Source of the DNA: Lachnospiraceae bacterium
GTDB taxonomy: Bacteria; Bacillota; Clostridia; Lachnospirales; Lachnospiraceae
NCBI GenBank assembly: GCA_017442865.1
Contig: JAFRXK010000033.1
Coordinates: forward strand, 1-32,105
Direction of reading: 5' to 3'
Length of the DNA: 32,105 nucleotides
Shown here in pieces: positions 15,772-23,988 of this stretch (position 1 is the stretch's first letter; every line of letters starts with the position of its first letter). The position numbers and the translations under genes are program-made. Under the pieces are notes generated by a model that ran no database searches, had not been told where the DNA came from, and saw nothing but the letters and a program-made list of their open reading frames with translations.

Positions 15772-15797
15772 CCGCATTAGTGTAATATGCGGTTTTT
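15772..15797 (+). terminator. Terminator/attenuator between binding protein and permease
   Basis: CCGCAT (15772-15777) pairs with ATGCGG (15787-15792), then TTTTT. It sits inside an apparent operon and probably keeps the binding-protein message more abundant than the permease message. Confidence 0.7.
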
Positions 15798-15826
15798 ACA
15801 AGAATGTTTTTGTTATACAATATGGT

Positions 15827-15850
15827 ATGCCTCATCATATGATGGGGCAT
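15827..15850 (+). other. Perfect stem just before the permease gene
   Basis: Two 12-nt arms (15827-15838 and 15839-15850), ATGCCTCATCAT against ATGATGGGGCAT, one T-G pair and no loop. No T run follows. It ends 12 nt before the permease ribosome site. It could be an operator, an RNA stability element or a processing site. Confidence 0.55.
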
Positions 15851-15873
15851 TGCTATTATATGGGAGTGTAGAT

Positions 15874-16584
15874 ATGGAGATTTTATTAAATCGCTGGCTG
15901 AGCTTCTGGGAAAAGATACAAAATCCCGGAGTATATGGTGAGGTGTTAAAAGGCTTAAGAAATACTGCATATATAGCTGTAGTAGGTCTGATTATAGGAA
16001 TTGTTATAGGAACGCTGATTGCGGTGGTAAGGGTGGTTCCTAAGTATAAGAGAATTGCAAGGATACTCGATAAAATCTGCACCGTTTACGTTGCCTTTTT
16101 CAGAGGAACGCCAATGGTGGTTCAGCTGCTTTTAGGCTATTATGTAATGCTTCCGCTTTTAAATATTACGGCGGATCCTCTTACGGTCTGTGTTATCATA
16201 TTCGGACTCAACAGCGGCGCATACGTTTCAGAGATAATGCGAGGCGGAATCATGTCTGTAGATATCGGACAGACTGAGGCGGGCAGGGCGCTCGGTTTAA
16301 GCTACGCCACCACTATGAAGAAGATTGTAGTTCCGCAAGCGGTGAAGAATATTATTCCTACACTCGGCAACGAGTTCATTACTCTTGTAAAGGAAACATC
16401 AATTGTCAGCTTCGTCGGTGCACTCGACCTTTACAAGGCATTCAGAAATATCGGTAACAGTACATACGAGTATATGGTGCCTTACCTTATGATGGCCATT
16501 GTTTATATAATACTGGTGCTTATTATTACACTTGGTATTAAGCTTATAGAAAGGAGATTAAGAAGAAGTGATAGACGTAATTAA
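15874..16584 (+). CDS. Amino-acid ABC transporter permease
   Basis: A 237-aa integral membrane protein of the His/Glu/Gln/Arg permease family. Several hydrophobic segments are seen: [35 protein letters not shown] and a last one near [13 protein letters not shown]. The cytoplasmic EAA loop is seen as [20 protein letters not shown], the ATPase docking site. [10 protein letters not shown] is typical of the family. GGGAG is 7 nt before ATG 15874; the longer frame from 15787 runs through the upstream hairpins and is not used. It overlaps the ATPase gene by 17 bp. Confidence 0.94.
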   Translation: MEILLNRWLSFWEKIQNPGVYGEVLKGLRNTAYIAVVGLIIGIVIGTLIAVVRVVPKYKRIARILDKICTVYVAFFRGTPMVVQLLLGYYVMLPLLNITADPLTVCVIIFGLNSGAYVSEIMRGGIMSVDIGQTEAGRALGLSYATTMKKIVVPQAVKNIIPTLGNEFITLVKETSIVSFVGALDLYKAFRNIGNSTYEYMVPYLMMAIVYIILVLIITLGIKLIERRLRRSDRRN

Positions 16585-17392
16585 TCTTGAGAAAAGCTTT
16601 GGTAATGTCGAGGTTTTAAAGGGCATCACTACAACTATAGATGAGGGAGAAAAGGTTGTTATCATTGGACCTTCCGGCAGCGGCAAGAGCACCTTCCTTA
16701 GATGCCTTAACTGCATGGAGGACCCTACAAGCGGCTCAATCATATTTGAGGGCGAGGACCTCGCAGACATGAAGGTTGACATCAATGTTCACCGCCGTCA
16801 CATCGGTATGGTGTTCCAGCAGTTCAACCTGTTCAACAACAAGACTGTACTCCAGAACATTATGCTCGCACCGGTACATGTGGGCGTGTCGGACATCAGG
16901 AAGGCAAAAAGAAAGAACTTTTTTACCAACATTGGCAACATATTCAGAAAAGAACAGAGAGATTTAATAAAAATAGATAAAACAAAGGCGCAGGTAATCG
17001 AAGAGGCAAGGGAAAATGCGTACATTCTTCTTAATAGAATCGGCCTTGCGGACAAGGCGGATGTCTATCCGTCAACGTTATCCGGAGGTCAGAAGCAGCG
17101 TATCGCCATCGTAAGGGCGCTTGCCATGAATCCGAAGGTAATCCTCTTTGACGAGCCAACCTCTGCACTCGACCCTGAGATGGTAGGTGAGGTTCTCGAC
17201 CTTATGAAGCAGCTTGCCGACGAGGGCATGACCATGGTGGTCGTAACCCACGAGATGGGCTTTGCAAGAGAGGTAGGCACCAGAATTCTTTTCATAGACC
17301 AGGGCATCATTTTAGAGGAGAACACCCCTAAGGAATTCTTCGAAAATCCGCAGCATCCGAGGACAAAGGAGTTTTTGTCGAAGGTGCTGTAG
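16568..17392 (+). CDS. Amino-acid ABC transporter ATPase with insertion
   Basis: A 274-aa ATPase that powers the preceding permease. Walker [10 protein letters not shown] (34-42), Q-loop MVFQQFNLF, signature LSGGQKQR (171-178), Walker [13 protein letters not shown] (191-202), H-loop VVTHEMG. Family members are about 240 aa. The extra length is a basic insertion, about residues 108-142 ([15 protein letters not shown] and on to KIDKTKA), between the Q-loop and the signature, within the helical domain. GTG start at 16568 overlaps the permease; AAGGAG is 11 nt upstream. Stop TAG. Confidence 0.95.
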   Translation: MIDVINLEKSFGNVEVLKGITTTIDEGEKVVIIGPSGSGKSTFLRCLNCMEDPTSGSIIFEGEDLADMKVDINVHRRHIGMVFQQFNLFNNKTVLQNIMLAPVHVGVSDIRKAKRKNFFTNIGNIFRKEQRDLIKIDKTKAQVIEEARENAYILLNRIGLADKADVYPSTLSGGQKQRIAIVRALAMNPKVILFDEPTSALDPEMVGEVLDLMKQLADEGMTMVVVTHEMGFAREVGTRILFIDQGIILEENTPKEFFENPQHPRTKEFLSKVL

Positions 17393-17643
17393 AAAAACGT
17401 AAGAAAGTTGGCAGCGCTTTTTCTTAGAAAGGTATTGAATTTTTCAGAATCCAGAATATAATATAGTTAATGAGATTTAAAACAAGTGGAAACTATACAA
17501 GGCGGGAACCCTACCGCGCGAAAAAGGTATGAAATATTTATTTTATAATATACTAAAAGAGATTGCATTCACTACTCCTTTAGTATAGAATGTAATTAAC
17601 AAAGCTGTGTATCAGCGGTGGGTTGACACCTTAAATCTGACAC

Positions 17644-17743
17644 ATTATCCGAACGAAGGTGTCGGAGGTTGGCAGGCAACAGAAAAACCTGATATTTTCC
17701 AGACGCAGGTGCTGGAGGTTGGCAGACAACAGAAAAATCAACC
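17644..17743 (+). repeat. Two 50-bp tandem copies
   Basis: GGAGGTTGGCAG is at 17664-17675 and again 50 bp later. The 31-bp cores 17657-17687 and 17707-17737 differ at a few positions, and similarity extends leftward to 17644 and 17694. Non-coding; role unknown. Confidence 0.8.
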
Positions 17744-17845
17744 ATGATAAGGGAGTGTTTGATGCTGCGGCATTAGGCATTCCCTTTTTAAAATAATACA
17801 AACTGAAAGAGTTGAGTCTAGAAAAAAGACATACAATATTAGTAA

Positions 17846-17941
17846 AGTGCAAATAATAAAACAAAAAACATAGCTATAGATGCAAATAATGGAGCAAAAA
17901 ACGTTGCTGTAGGTGCAAATAACTCTTTTTTACTGTTTTAA
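17846..17941 (+). other. 33-bp repeats, possible relic of an 11-residue-repeat protein
   Basis: GCAAATAA starts at 17849, 17882 and 17915 (period 33). Read in that frame the units give ANNKTKNIAID, ANNGAKNVAVG and ANNS, then LLF and stop TAA 17939. Differences between units look conservative (I/V, D/G). A stop (17843-17845) lies just before and no start or ribosome site is seen, so if it was coding it is a fragment. Confidence 0.5.
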
Positions 17942-17946
17942 AATAT

Positions 17947-17976
17947 AAAAGCTGTGCCGCAATGACACAGCTTTTT
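17947..17976. terminator. Bidirectional terminator
   Basis: AAAAGCTGTG (17947-17956) pairs with CACAGCTTTT (17966-17975), 9-nt loop, with T tails in both directions. It lies 3' of the DUF1294 gene on the minus strand and downstream of the transporter on the plus strand. Confidence 0.85.
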
Positions 17977-18019
17977 GAGTAAGCGTTAATGATAGATGTT
18001 TAATGGAGAACGTCTGGTT

Positions 18020-18301
18020 TTACAGCACATTCTTCTCCAGTAGCAGCAATATAATCACCTGCACTACGAGTATCACCGGCATGCCGATTACGAAGTACCA
18101 GTGCTTGGTCTTGTGTCTGAAGACGTACATGCCTATGAGTGAGCCGAGGCTGCCGCCCAGAATGGCAATCAGAAAGAGGACTCTTTCCGGAATGCGTCTT
18201 GCGTGCTTGATGGCCTTGCGTTTGTCTGCTTCCATACTTAGGAAGCCTGCGAGACTTAAGATGAGAATATATACTGCTATGATTGTGTTAATATTTGGCA
18301 T
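18020..18301 (-). CDS. DUF1294 small membrane protein
   Basis: A 93-aa protein, three predicted membrane segments: TIIAVYILILSLAGFLS, RVLFLIAILGGSLGSLIGMY and a last one over VIGMPVILVVQVIILLLL. The family hallmark is a DKRKAIKHARRIPE loop after the first segment, then GGSLGSLIGMYVFRHKTKH. Full length for the family; function unknown. GGGAGG (reading on the minus strand) precedes its ATG at 18301. It is the only minus-strand gene in the window, divergent from glyA. Confidence 0.9.
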   Translation of the reverse strand: MPNINTIIAVYILILSLAGFLSMEADKRKAIKHARRIPERVLFLIAILGGSLGSLIGMYVFRHKTKHWYFVIGMPVILVVQVIILLLLEKNVL

Positions 18302-18382
18302 AAAAAACCTCCCAATACGTTTTTGTTATTTTAAAACACAAAATAATTGTATAATATGATTAAAAAAGTGTCCAGTAGTGTA

Positions 18383-18411
18383 TTTTATTTTTTAAATGCT
18401 TGTGTTATAAT
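18383..18411 (+). promoter_or_regulatory. Probable glyA promoter (extended -10)
   Basis: TGTTATAAT (18403-18411) is an extended -10; a poor -35 TTTTAT (18383-18388) is 17 bp upstream. Leader of about 60 nt. A second TATAAT at 18350-18355 lacks a matching -35. Confidence 0.5.
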
Positions 18412-18474
18412 AACTTGGATATACGAATAACACATAGGGTTTTTTGTGAATATACATTATATGGAGGATGAAAG

Positions 18475-19716
18475 ATGTATTCATTAGATGAAGTAATGAC
18501 AGTTGATCCTGAGATAGCACAGGCGATTAATGACGAGACAGCAAGACAGAACAGCCACATTGAGCTTATTGCTTCTGAGAACTTTGTAAGCAAGGCAGTT
18601 ATGGCGGCTATGGGCAGCACTTTGACAAACAAGTACGCTGAAGGGTATCCGGGAAAGAGATATTACGGCGGATGCCAGTGTGTGGACGTTGTTGAGAATC
18701 TTGCGATTGAGAGAGCTAAGGAGCTTTTTGGCGCTGAGTATGTAAATGTTCAGCCACATTCAGGCGCACAGGCAAATATGGCAGTATTCTTTGCAATTGT
18801 TAAGCCGGGCGATACAGTTATGGGCATGAACCTTGCACATGGCGGTCATCTTACACACGGAAGCCCTGTAAATATGTCAGGCGCATATTTTAACATTGTT
18901 CCTTACGGAGTAAATGACGACGGTGTTATTGATTATGAAGAGGTAAGAAGAATTGCACATGAGGCTAATCCAAAGCTTATCGTTGCGGGTGCAAGCGCTT
19001 ATCCGAGAGAGATAGATTTCAAGAAGTTCAGAGAGATTGCTGACGAGGTTGGCGCAGTGCTCATGGTAGATATGGCGCATATCGCAGGTCTTGTAGCAGC
19101 AGGCGTTCACATGAGCCCGATTCCATACGCTCATGTTGTTACAACAACTACACATAAGACACTCAGAGGACCTCGTGGCGGCATGATTCTTTGCGGAGAC
19201 GCTTCAGTTGCTGCAGAGTTTAACTTCAACAAGGCAGTATTCCCGGGCATTCAGGGAGGACCTTTGATGCATGTTATCGCTGCAAAGGCAGTATGCTTTA
19301 AGGAAGCACTTTCAGACGAATACAAGGATTACCAGAGACAGATTGTTAAGAATGCAAAGGCACTTGCTGACGGACTTTTATCAAGAGGCTTCAATCTTGT
19401 ATCAGGCGGCACAGACAATCATCTTATGCTGCTTGACCTTAGAGGCACAGGCATTACAGGCAAGGAAGCAGAGAAGGTGCTTGACAGTGTAAACATTACT
19501 GCAAATAAGAACTCAATTCCAAATGACCCGGAGAAGCCATTTGTAACAAGCGGTGTTCGTCTTGGTACGGCAGCAGTTTCTTCAAGAGGCATGAAGGAAG
19601 AGGATATGGATACTATTGCAGAGGCAATTAAGCTTGCACTTTCAGGAGTTGAAGATAATCTTACAAAGGCAAAGGAGCTTGTTAAGGCATTAACAGATAA
19701 GTATCCATTATATTAA
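18475..19716 (+). CDS. glyA: Serine hydroxymethyltransferase
   Basis: A 413-aa PLP enzyme converting serine and tetrahydrofolate to glycine and methylene-THF, main source of one-carbon units. Signatures: [10 protein letters not shown] near the N-terminus, [25 protein letters not shown], and the PLP lysine K228 in [16 protein letters not shown]. Length normal. TGGAGG precedes ATG 18475. A small membrane-protein gene follows 30 bp downstream, possibly in the same transcript. Confidence 0.97.
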   Translation: MYSLDEVMTVDPEIAQAINDETARQNSHIELIASENFVSKAVMAAMGSTLTNKYAEGYPGKRYYGGCQCVDVVENLAIERAKELFGAEYVNVQPHSGAQANMAVFFAIVKPGDTVMGMNLAHGGHLTHGSPVNMSGAYFNIVPYGVNDDGVIDYEEVRRIAHEANPKLIVAGASAYPREIDFKKFREIADEVGAVLMVDMAHIAGLVAAGVHMSPIPYAHVVTTTTHKTLRGPRGGMILCGDASVAAEFNFNKAVFPGIQGGPLMHVIAAKAVCFKEALSDEYKDYQRQIVKNAKALADGLLSRGFNLVSGGTDNHLMLLDLRGTGITGKEAEKVLDSVNITANKNSIPNDPEKPFVTSGVRLGTAAVSSRGMKEEDMDTIAEAIKLALSGVEDNLTKAKELVKALTDKYPLY

Positions 19717-19746
19717 TTTTCAGTGGTTATGTATCGGAGGTATATT

Positions 19747-20226
19747 ATGCAGAATATTAAAAGAGTAGTTAAGAAAGCATGCATATTTGCTGTTGTGCTT
19801 GTATGTACTATGGTGGGAGCCGGCGCTTTACTGAGAGGAGCTGCTCCGCTTACAGGCAGTGCAAATGGAGGATATGTGATAACAGCTCATGCAGTAAGCG
19901 ATACAAATACAGAGGCACTTATTAATTTTTACAAGGAAGAAGTAGCAAGATTGAACAAACAGTGCAATATCCTTTTGATTATTGCAGTGCTGCTTCTTAT
20001 TGCGCTCATTATTACGCGTCTTATCCAGCCGCAGCAGAGTATCTATGAGATACAAAAGAGCATAAAGAGGGCTGATAAGAAGGCTGAGGCTGAAGAAGAA
20101 AAAAAGGCCGATGATTTAGAGCGGGAGGATATCTTCGAGGATGCGGTCAGAAGTGCGAAGCCTAGAGAATTTGAGTACAATGTTGACGTAACAGAAGATT
20201 CGGTAAAAGAAGATACAGAAGAATAA
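19747..20226 (+). CDS. Two-segment membrane protein with acidic coiled tail, unassigned
   Basis: A 159-aa protein I cannot place in a family. Hydrophobic segment 1 is about residues 12-28 (CIFAVVLVCTMVGAGAL), possibly a signal peptide with a VITAHA cleavage-like site near 45-50. Segment 2 is about 74-92 (ILLIIAVLLLIALIIT). The rest is a highly charged Lys/Glu tail (about 100-159), probably coiled coil then disordered. Start ATG 19747 has CGGAGG 6 nt upstream; an earlier ATG-containing extension is discarded. It follows glyA closely and ends in a strong terminator. Confidence 0.75.
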   Translation: MQNIKRVVKKACIFAVVLVCTMVGAGALLRGAAPLTGSANGGYVITAHAVSDTNTEALINFYKEEVARLNKQCNILLIIAVLLLIALIITRLIQPQQSIYEIQKSIKRADKKAEAEEEKKADDLEREDIFEDAVRSAKPREFEYNVDVTEDSVKEDTEE

Positions 20227-20237
20227 TTGATGAAGTA

Positions 20238-20270
20238 CGCTCCGTTGCAATTTACAACGGGGCGTTTTTT
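20238..20270 (+). terminator. Rho-independent terminator
   Basis: CGCTCCGTTG (20238-20247) pairs with CAACGGGGCG (20255-20264), one T-G pair, then TTTTTT. It ends the glyA transcript. Confidence 0.9.
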
Positions 20271-20441
20271 GTCATAAAGGACGGTATTCAATTTTATCCT
20301 GCATTAAAATAACGTTGCATATGGCTTTCATACAGTGGTAAAATTGATTTATTGCCGCAAGCAGCTAGACAAGCGGACGAGCTTGCCGAGGGGTTTTTGA
20401 CTTAAAAATATTTAAAATACTATACATGAGGAGCAGGTATT

Positions 20442-22925
20442 ATGATGAAGAGATTTTTAAAGGTTTTTCTGGCAGTTATGATGCTTTGTCTGCCGGCGAT
20501 GATTATCCCGGCGACAGCATTTGCAGATGAGGAATCGGCAGAAGATACGTACAGGGGAGGAAGCATACCGGTGCTTAAGATTACCTTCCGTGATGATGTT
20601 GACCCTGATACGGGAGAGGTCATTTTGTCGGGAGATGAGAAGATAGAACTCATGAATGAGAGTATTAAGCATGAGTACCGCGCAGAGGGCGTTAGTATGA
20701 GCCTTATAGTCCCTGATACCTATGACAACCCTGAAAGCGATATTCTTGACGGAGTATCGGGCTACACAGGAGAGAAGGAGCTTGAGCTTGAGTTTATAAG
20801 GGGACGTGGAAATTCAACGTGGGCAAATGATAAAAAGCCTTATAAAATCAAGCTTGACAAGAAGGCTAATCTTTTTGGATTAGGTAAGAATAAGCACTGG
20901 GCACTGCTTGCAAATGCAAATGACCGCTCGCTTATCTTAGACAGAATTATAGGTTATATAGGCGACCGGATGGGAATGCCTTACACGCCAAGATGTGTTC
21001 CTGTGGACCTTTTTATGAATGATAAATATTGCGGAAGCTATGTTCTGGCAGAAGAGGTACGCGTTGATGACAACCGCGTTGAAATAGATGAGGTAGATGA
21101 AAATGCATCTGACCCGGATTCGGTTGATATAACGGGTGATTATTTGTTTGGCACCATGTATAAATTCAATTCCTCAGCAAGTGAAAGATTTAAGACCTCA
21201 AGAGGTACGATTTTCAGTTACGATACTCCTTCCTATGAGCTGGAGGAGGGGGAAGAGCTTACCGACGCACAGAAGGCACAGCAGGAGTATTTAAAGAGCT
21301 TCCTTGACAGGGTTGAGGACGCAATATATGGCGAAAATTTCACAAATGAGCTGGGCGAGAACGTCTGGGATCTGATGGATATGCATTCACTTGCGGATTA
21401 CTGGATGCTGCAGGAGTTTACATGTAATCCGGACGCATTTTACACGCCTAGTACATATCTTTACAAGCTTAAGGATACGATAAACGAAGACGGCAGTGTG
21501 ACACCGGGCAAGCTTTACTGGGGACCGCTGTGGGACTTTGACTTCGTGTGGGGTGCAATTCAGACAACGGGCTTTATGAATACGGAAAGTCCGTGGGTTG
21601 ATGAATTAAGACAGGATGATGCATTTGTAAAGGAGATTGAAAACAGCTGGAGAAAGCTTGACGGTGTGATTGATGAGCTTACAAGTGAAGGCGGAATCAT
21701 GGATCAATACATCGAAGAGATGGACGAATCATGGAGTGCCGACAGGAGACGCTGGCCGGTGCCGAAGGAGGATAACAGATATGATGACCCTCAAAGCTGT
21801 GCAGAGGGAGTAAATGCTTTAAGGGCTGCATTTGAGGAGCGCCGTGAGTGGATTAATGATAATTTGGACGGCTTAAAGACAGTATATCACAAGCTGACAT
21901 TTATGAACGGTGATGAGTTTGTGCAAAGATATAAGGTGTATGAAGGTTTTACGGGCGGAGAAAAACCTGAGGCACCATATAAGGATGGTTTGTTGTTTAT
22001 GGGCTGGTATACAAAAGACCATGTAAAATATGATGAGGATGAAGCAGTATTTGAGGATATGGTTTATTACGCTGAATATGCCGACCCGTCAACAGTAAGC
22101 CACGCAACAGATTTGCTTTTTAATATGCCTGAAATGTGGATTACATGGGGCGGCACAGCTTATTATGACTTGTTTCCGGTTGATGCTGTTGACAATAGAA
22201 TAGAGTGGTCATCCTCGGATGAAAGCATACTTACAATTGATAATTCGGGTTATATGCTGGTGAATCAGGATGCCTTAGACGGAAGAGACAGGGCGGATGT
22301 TTATATTACCGCAAGACTTGTCGGATGCGGCAAGGAGTTTGTGCAGCATATCGTTATATACGATGATACAAAAATAGAGCTGCCACAGCCTGAAAGACTT
22401 ATATTTGAGGATAATGTAACTTTAAAGACCGGAGAATACAAAAAGCTTCAATATACAATGGAGCCTGAGGTAAATGATTTGAATCGGTTCTTTGAGCTTT
22501 CGTTTACATCAACGAATGAGGATATAGTAGCTATACCGGGATATGGCGTGATTGAAGGCGTTTCTCCGGGAACAGCGCAAATAATTGTTGAAAAGTATGT
22601 TTACAGGGAGGATATTGACCAGGAGGAACTTTTGTTCCGTTATGAGCTTACGGTTAATGTAGTTGAGGATGAGACAGAGCCTGATACACAGGGTGAGACA
22701 GAGTCCGACACACAGCACGGGACAGAGCCGTCGTCTCAGGGACAGACGGAGTCTGAGGCTGAGACAGACGCAGGTACAAGGCCGGCGGATGGCGGTTCGG
22801 GAGGCATTACTCCTTCTCCTGCAACCGGAGATGATACAAATGGGTATATCTGGCTTGTTATGCTGATGTTGTCAGGAGTCTGCGTGATAAACAGCATTAA
22901 AAAGAGGAAAATAAAAGTATCTTGA
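20442..22925 (+). CDS. CotH-kinase-like surface protein with sortase-type anchor
   Basis: An 827-aa secreted protein. Signal peptide 1-28 (cleavage near ATAFA-DE). CotH kinase domain about 40-400: GRGNSTW (121-127), KKPYKIKLDKK, HWALLANANDRS, VLAEEVRVDDNRVEI and YWGPLWDFDF (359-368), with the metal-binding Asp residues expected of this atypical protein kinase fold. Then a Listeria-Bacteroides repeat-like domain (about 488-550, FMGWYTKD), two Ig-like (BIG2) modules (about 560-745), and a Thr/Glu-rich linker. It ends SPATGDD (792-798), a hydrophobic stretch and KKRK, a sortase sorting signal variant with Pro-Ala-Thr-Gly. So it is probably covalently wall-linked. GGAG precedes ATG 20442. Targets unknown; CotH in spores phosphorylates coat proteins. 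Confidence 0.9.
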   Translation: MMKRFLKVFLAVMMLCLPAMIIPATAFADEESAEDTYRGGSIPVLKITFRDDVDPDTGEVILSGDEKIELMNESIKHEYRAEGVSMSLIVPDTYDNPESDILDGVSGYTGEKELELEFIRGRGNSTWANDKKPYKIKLDKKANLFGLGKNKHWALLANANDRSLILDRIIGYIGDRMGMPYTPRCVPVDLFMNDKYCGSYVLAEEVRVDDNRVEIDEVDENASDPDSVDITGDYLFGTMYKFNSSASERFKTSRGTIFSYDTPSYELEEGEELTDAQKAQQEYLKSFLDRVEDAIYGENFTNELGENVWDLMDMHSLADYWMLQEFTCNPDAFYTPSTYLYKLKDTINEDGSVTPGKLYWGPLWDFDFVWGAIQTTGFMNTESPWVDELRQDDAFVKEIENSWRKLDGVIDELTSEGGIMDQYIEEMDESWSADRRRWPVPKEDNRYDDPQSCAEGVNALRAAFEERREWINDNLDGLKTVYHKLTFMNGDEFVQRYKVYEGFTGGEKPEAPYKDGLLFMGWYTKDHVKYDEDEAVFEDMVYYAEYADPSTVSHATDLLFNMPEMWITWGGTAYYDLFPVDAVDNRIEWSSSDESILTIDNSGYMLVNQDALDGRDRADVYITARLVGCGKEFVQHIVIYDDTKIELPQPERLIFEDNVTLKTGEYKKLQYTMEPEVNDLNRFFELSFTSTNEDIVAIPGYGVIEGVSPGTAQIIVEKYVYREDIDQEELLFRYELTVNVVEDETEPDTQGETESDTQHGTEPSSQGQTESEAETDAGTRPADGGSGGITPSPATGDDTNGYIWLVMLMLSGVCVINSIKKRKIKVS

Positions 22926-22959
22926 CACAACTGAGCGTTTGTTATATATTATATATAAC
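22922..22959 (+). promoter_or_regulatory. Promoter and palindromic operator of the GntR-clp operon
   Basis: Consensus TTGACA (22922-22927), 17-bp spacer, TATATT (22945-22950). A perfect 19-bp palindrome GTTATATATTATATATAAC (22941-22959) covers the -10 box, the expected place for self-repression by the downstream GntR protein. The -35 overlaps the stop codon of the CotH gene. In the leader, GCATATCG (22989-22996) and CGATATGC (23004-23011) form a perfect hairpin with a 7-nt loop. No CtsR box (GGTCAAA) is present. Confidence 0.8.
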
Positions 22960-23038
22960 AGATGTTAAATATACGTGTTTTATCCTGAGCATATCGTGTC
23001 AGGCGATATGCCCGGGGTGATAGAGAGAAGGTGCAGTT

Positions 23039-23440
23039 ATGCTTATCAAAATTGATTTTAATAGTGATGAAGCTTTATATATGCAGCTTAAGAACCAGAT
23101 TATTGTGGGGATTGCGACGAATATGCTTCAGGACGGGGATACGCTTCCGTCGGTGCGCTCGCTTGCCGAGGACATAGGCATTAATATGCATACGGTGAAC
23201 AAGGCTTATTCAGTGCTCAGACAGGAGGGCTTTGTCAAGCTGGACAGAAGACGGGGAGCAGTGGTTGCGATTGATATCAACAAGATGCGTGCTATTGAGG
23301 AGCTGTCGGATGAACTGCATGTGGTGCTTGCAAAGGCTGCATGTATGAATGTCAACAGGGCGGAGATGCATGAGATGGTTGACAGAATTATGGACAATTA
23401 TGAGAAGATACTGGGAACTGAAAGTGATAATAGGAGGTAG
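23039..23440 (+). CDS. GntR-family regulator, YtrA subfamily
   Basis: A 133-aa transcriptional repressor-type protein. Winged helix over about residues 10-78: LYMQLKNQIIVGIATNMLQD, LPSVRSLAEDIGINMHTVNK, AYSVLRQEGFVKLDRRRGAV. A short helical C-terminus (DELHVVLAKAACMNVNRAEM) stands where other GntR subfamilies have a ligand domain, as in YtrA proteins. These normally sit beside ABC-transporter genes. Here it opens the mcsA-mcsB-clpC operon, the slot of ctsR. GAGAAGG precedes ATG 23039; the next gene starts 6 bp after the TAG. Confidence 0.92.
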   Translation: MLIKIDFNSDEALYMQLKNQIIVGIATNMLQDGDTLPSVRSLAEDIGINMHTVNKAYSVLRQEGFVKLDRRRGAVVAIDINKMRAIEELSDELHVVLAKAACMNVNRAEMHEMVDRIMDNYEKILGTESDNRR

Positions 23441-23445
23441 CGCAT

Positions 23446-23988
23446 ATGCTTTGTGAGAGATGCAGACAGAGAGAGGCGAATGTGCGGTTTACTGAGGTTA
23501 TAAACGGTGTGAAGACAGAGCACATGCTGTGTATGCAGTGTGCTATGGATATGGATTTGGGTTCCGTAGGTATATTTGGCGGAGAGAATCCTATTGGCAA
23601 GATTATTTCAGGTATACTGGGTGCCAATATGGAGACGGCAAAGAAGGTAGAGTCATTGAACCAGATTTCGTGCCCTACCTGCGGTATGGCGTATTCAGAG
23701 TTTGTCAACGACAGCAGATTTGGATGCCCTGACTGCTACAATGTGTTTGATATTTTAATTAATGATAATATAAAGCAGCTTCAGGGCAATACAAGGCATA
23801 TTGGCAAGAAGCCGAGATTTGGCTGGAAAACCGACAGTGAGCCGGCAGAGCGTATTGATACAACTGAAGGCGAGCTTGCGCTTTTGGAATCGAAGCTTGC
23901 TGAGGCAATTGCAGAAGAGGAGTATGAGCAGGCGGCAAAGCTTAGAGATGAGATTAAGAGGATAAAGGGAGGACTGGCGGATGCTTAA
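23446..23988 (+). CDS. mcsA: McsA-like zinc protein with UVR domain
   Basis: A 180-aa McsB activator/adaptor-type protein. Four CXXC pairs are kept: CERC (residue 3 on), CMQC, CPTC and CPDC, which in the family form two zinc sites. The C-terminal UVR motif (LESKLAEAIAEEEYEQAAKL, RDEIKRIK) is a protein-interaction helix pair. Length matches McsA. AGGAGG precedes ATG 23446. It overlaps mcsB by 8 bp, so the two are translationally coupled. Confidence 0.95.
   Translation: MLCERCRQREANVRFTEVINGVKTEHMLCMQCAMDMDLGSVGIFGGENPIGKIISGILGANMETAKKVESLNQISCPTCGMAYSEFVNDSRFGCPDCYNVFDILINDNIKQLQGNTRHIGKKPRFGWKTDSEPAERIDTTEGELALLESKLAEAIAEEEYEQAAKLRDEIKRIKGGLADA

Larger units (their letters stand above)
17393..18019. 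other. 627-bp stretch without a recognised gene
   Basis: It holds a GC-rich patch (17500-17522, GGCGGGAACCCTACCGCGCG) in A/T-rich sequence, an inverted pair ATACTAAA/TTTAGTAT (from about 17550 to 17586), two tandem repeats and a bidirectional terminator (both listed separately). No long ORF has family-like content. The GC patch could be part of a structured RNA, but I match no known class. Confidence 0.6.

Noticed and set aside
22926..23038. CtsR or CIRCE operator at the clp operon promoter
   Set aside because: Neither GGTCAAA heptads nor the TTAGCACTC/GAGTGCTAA pair is present.
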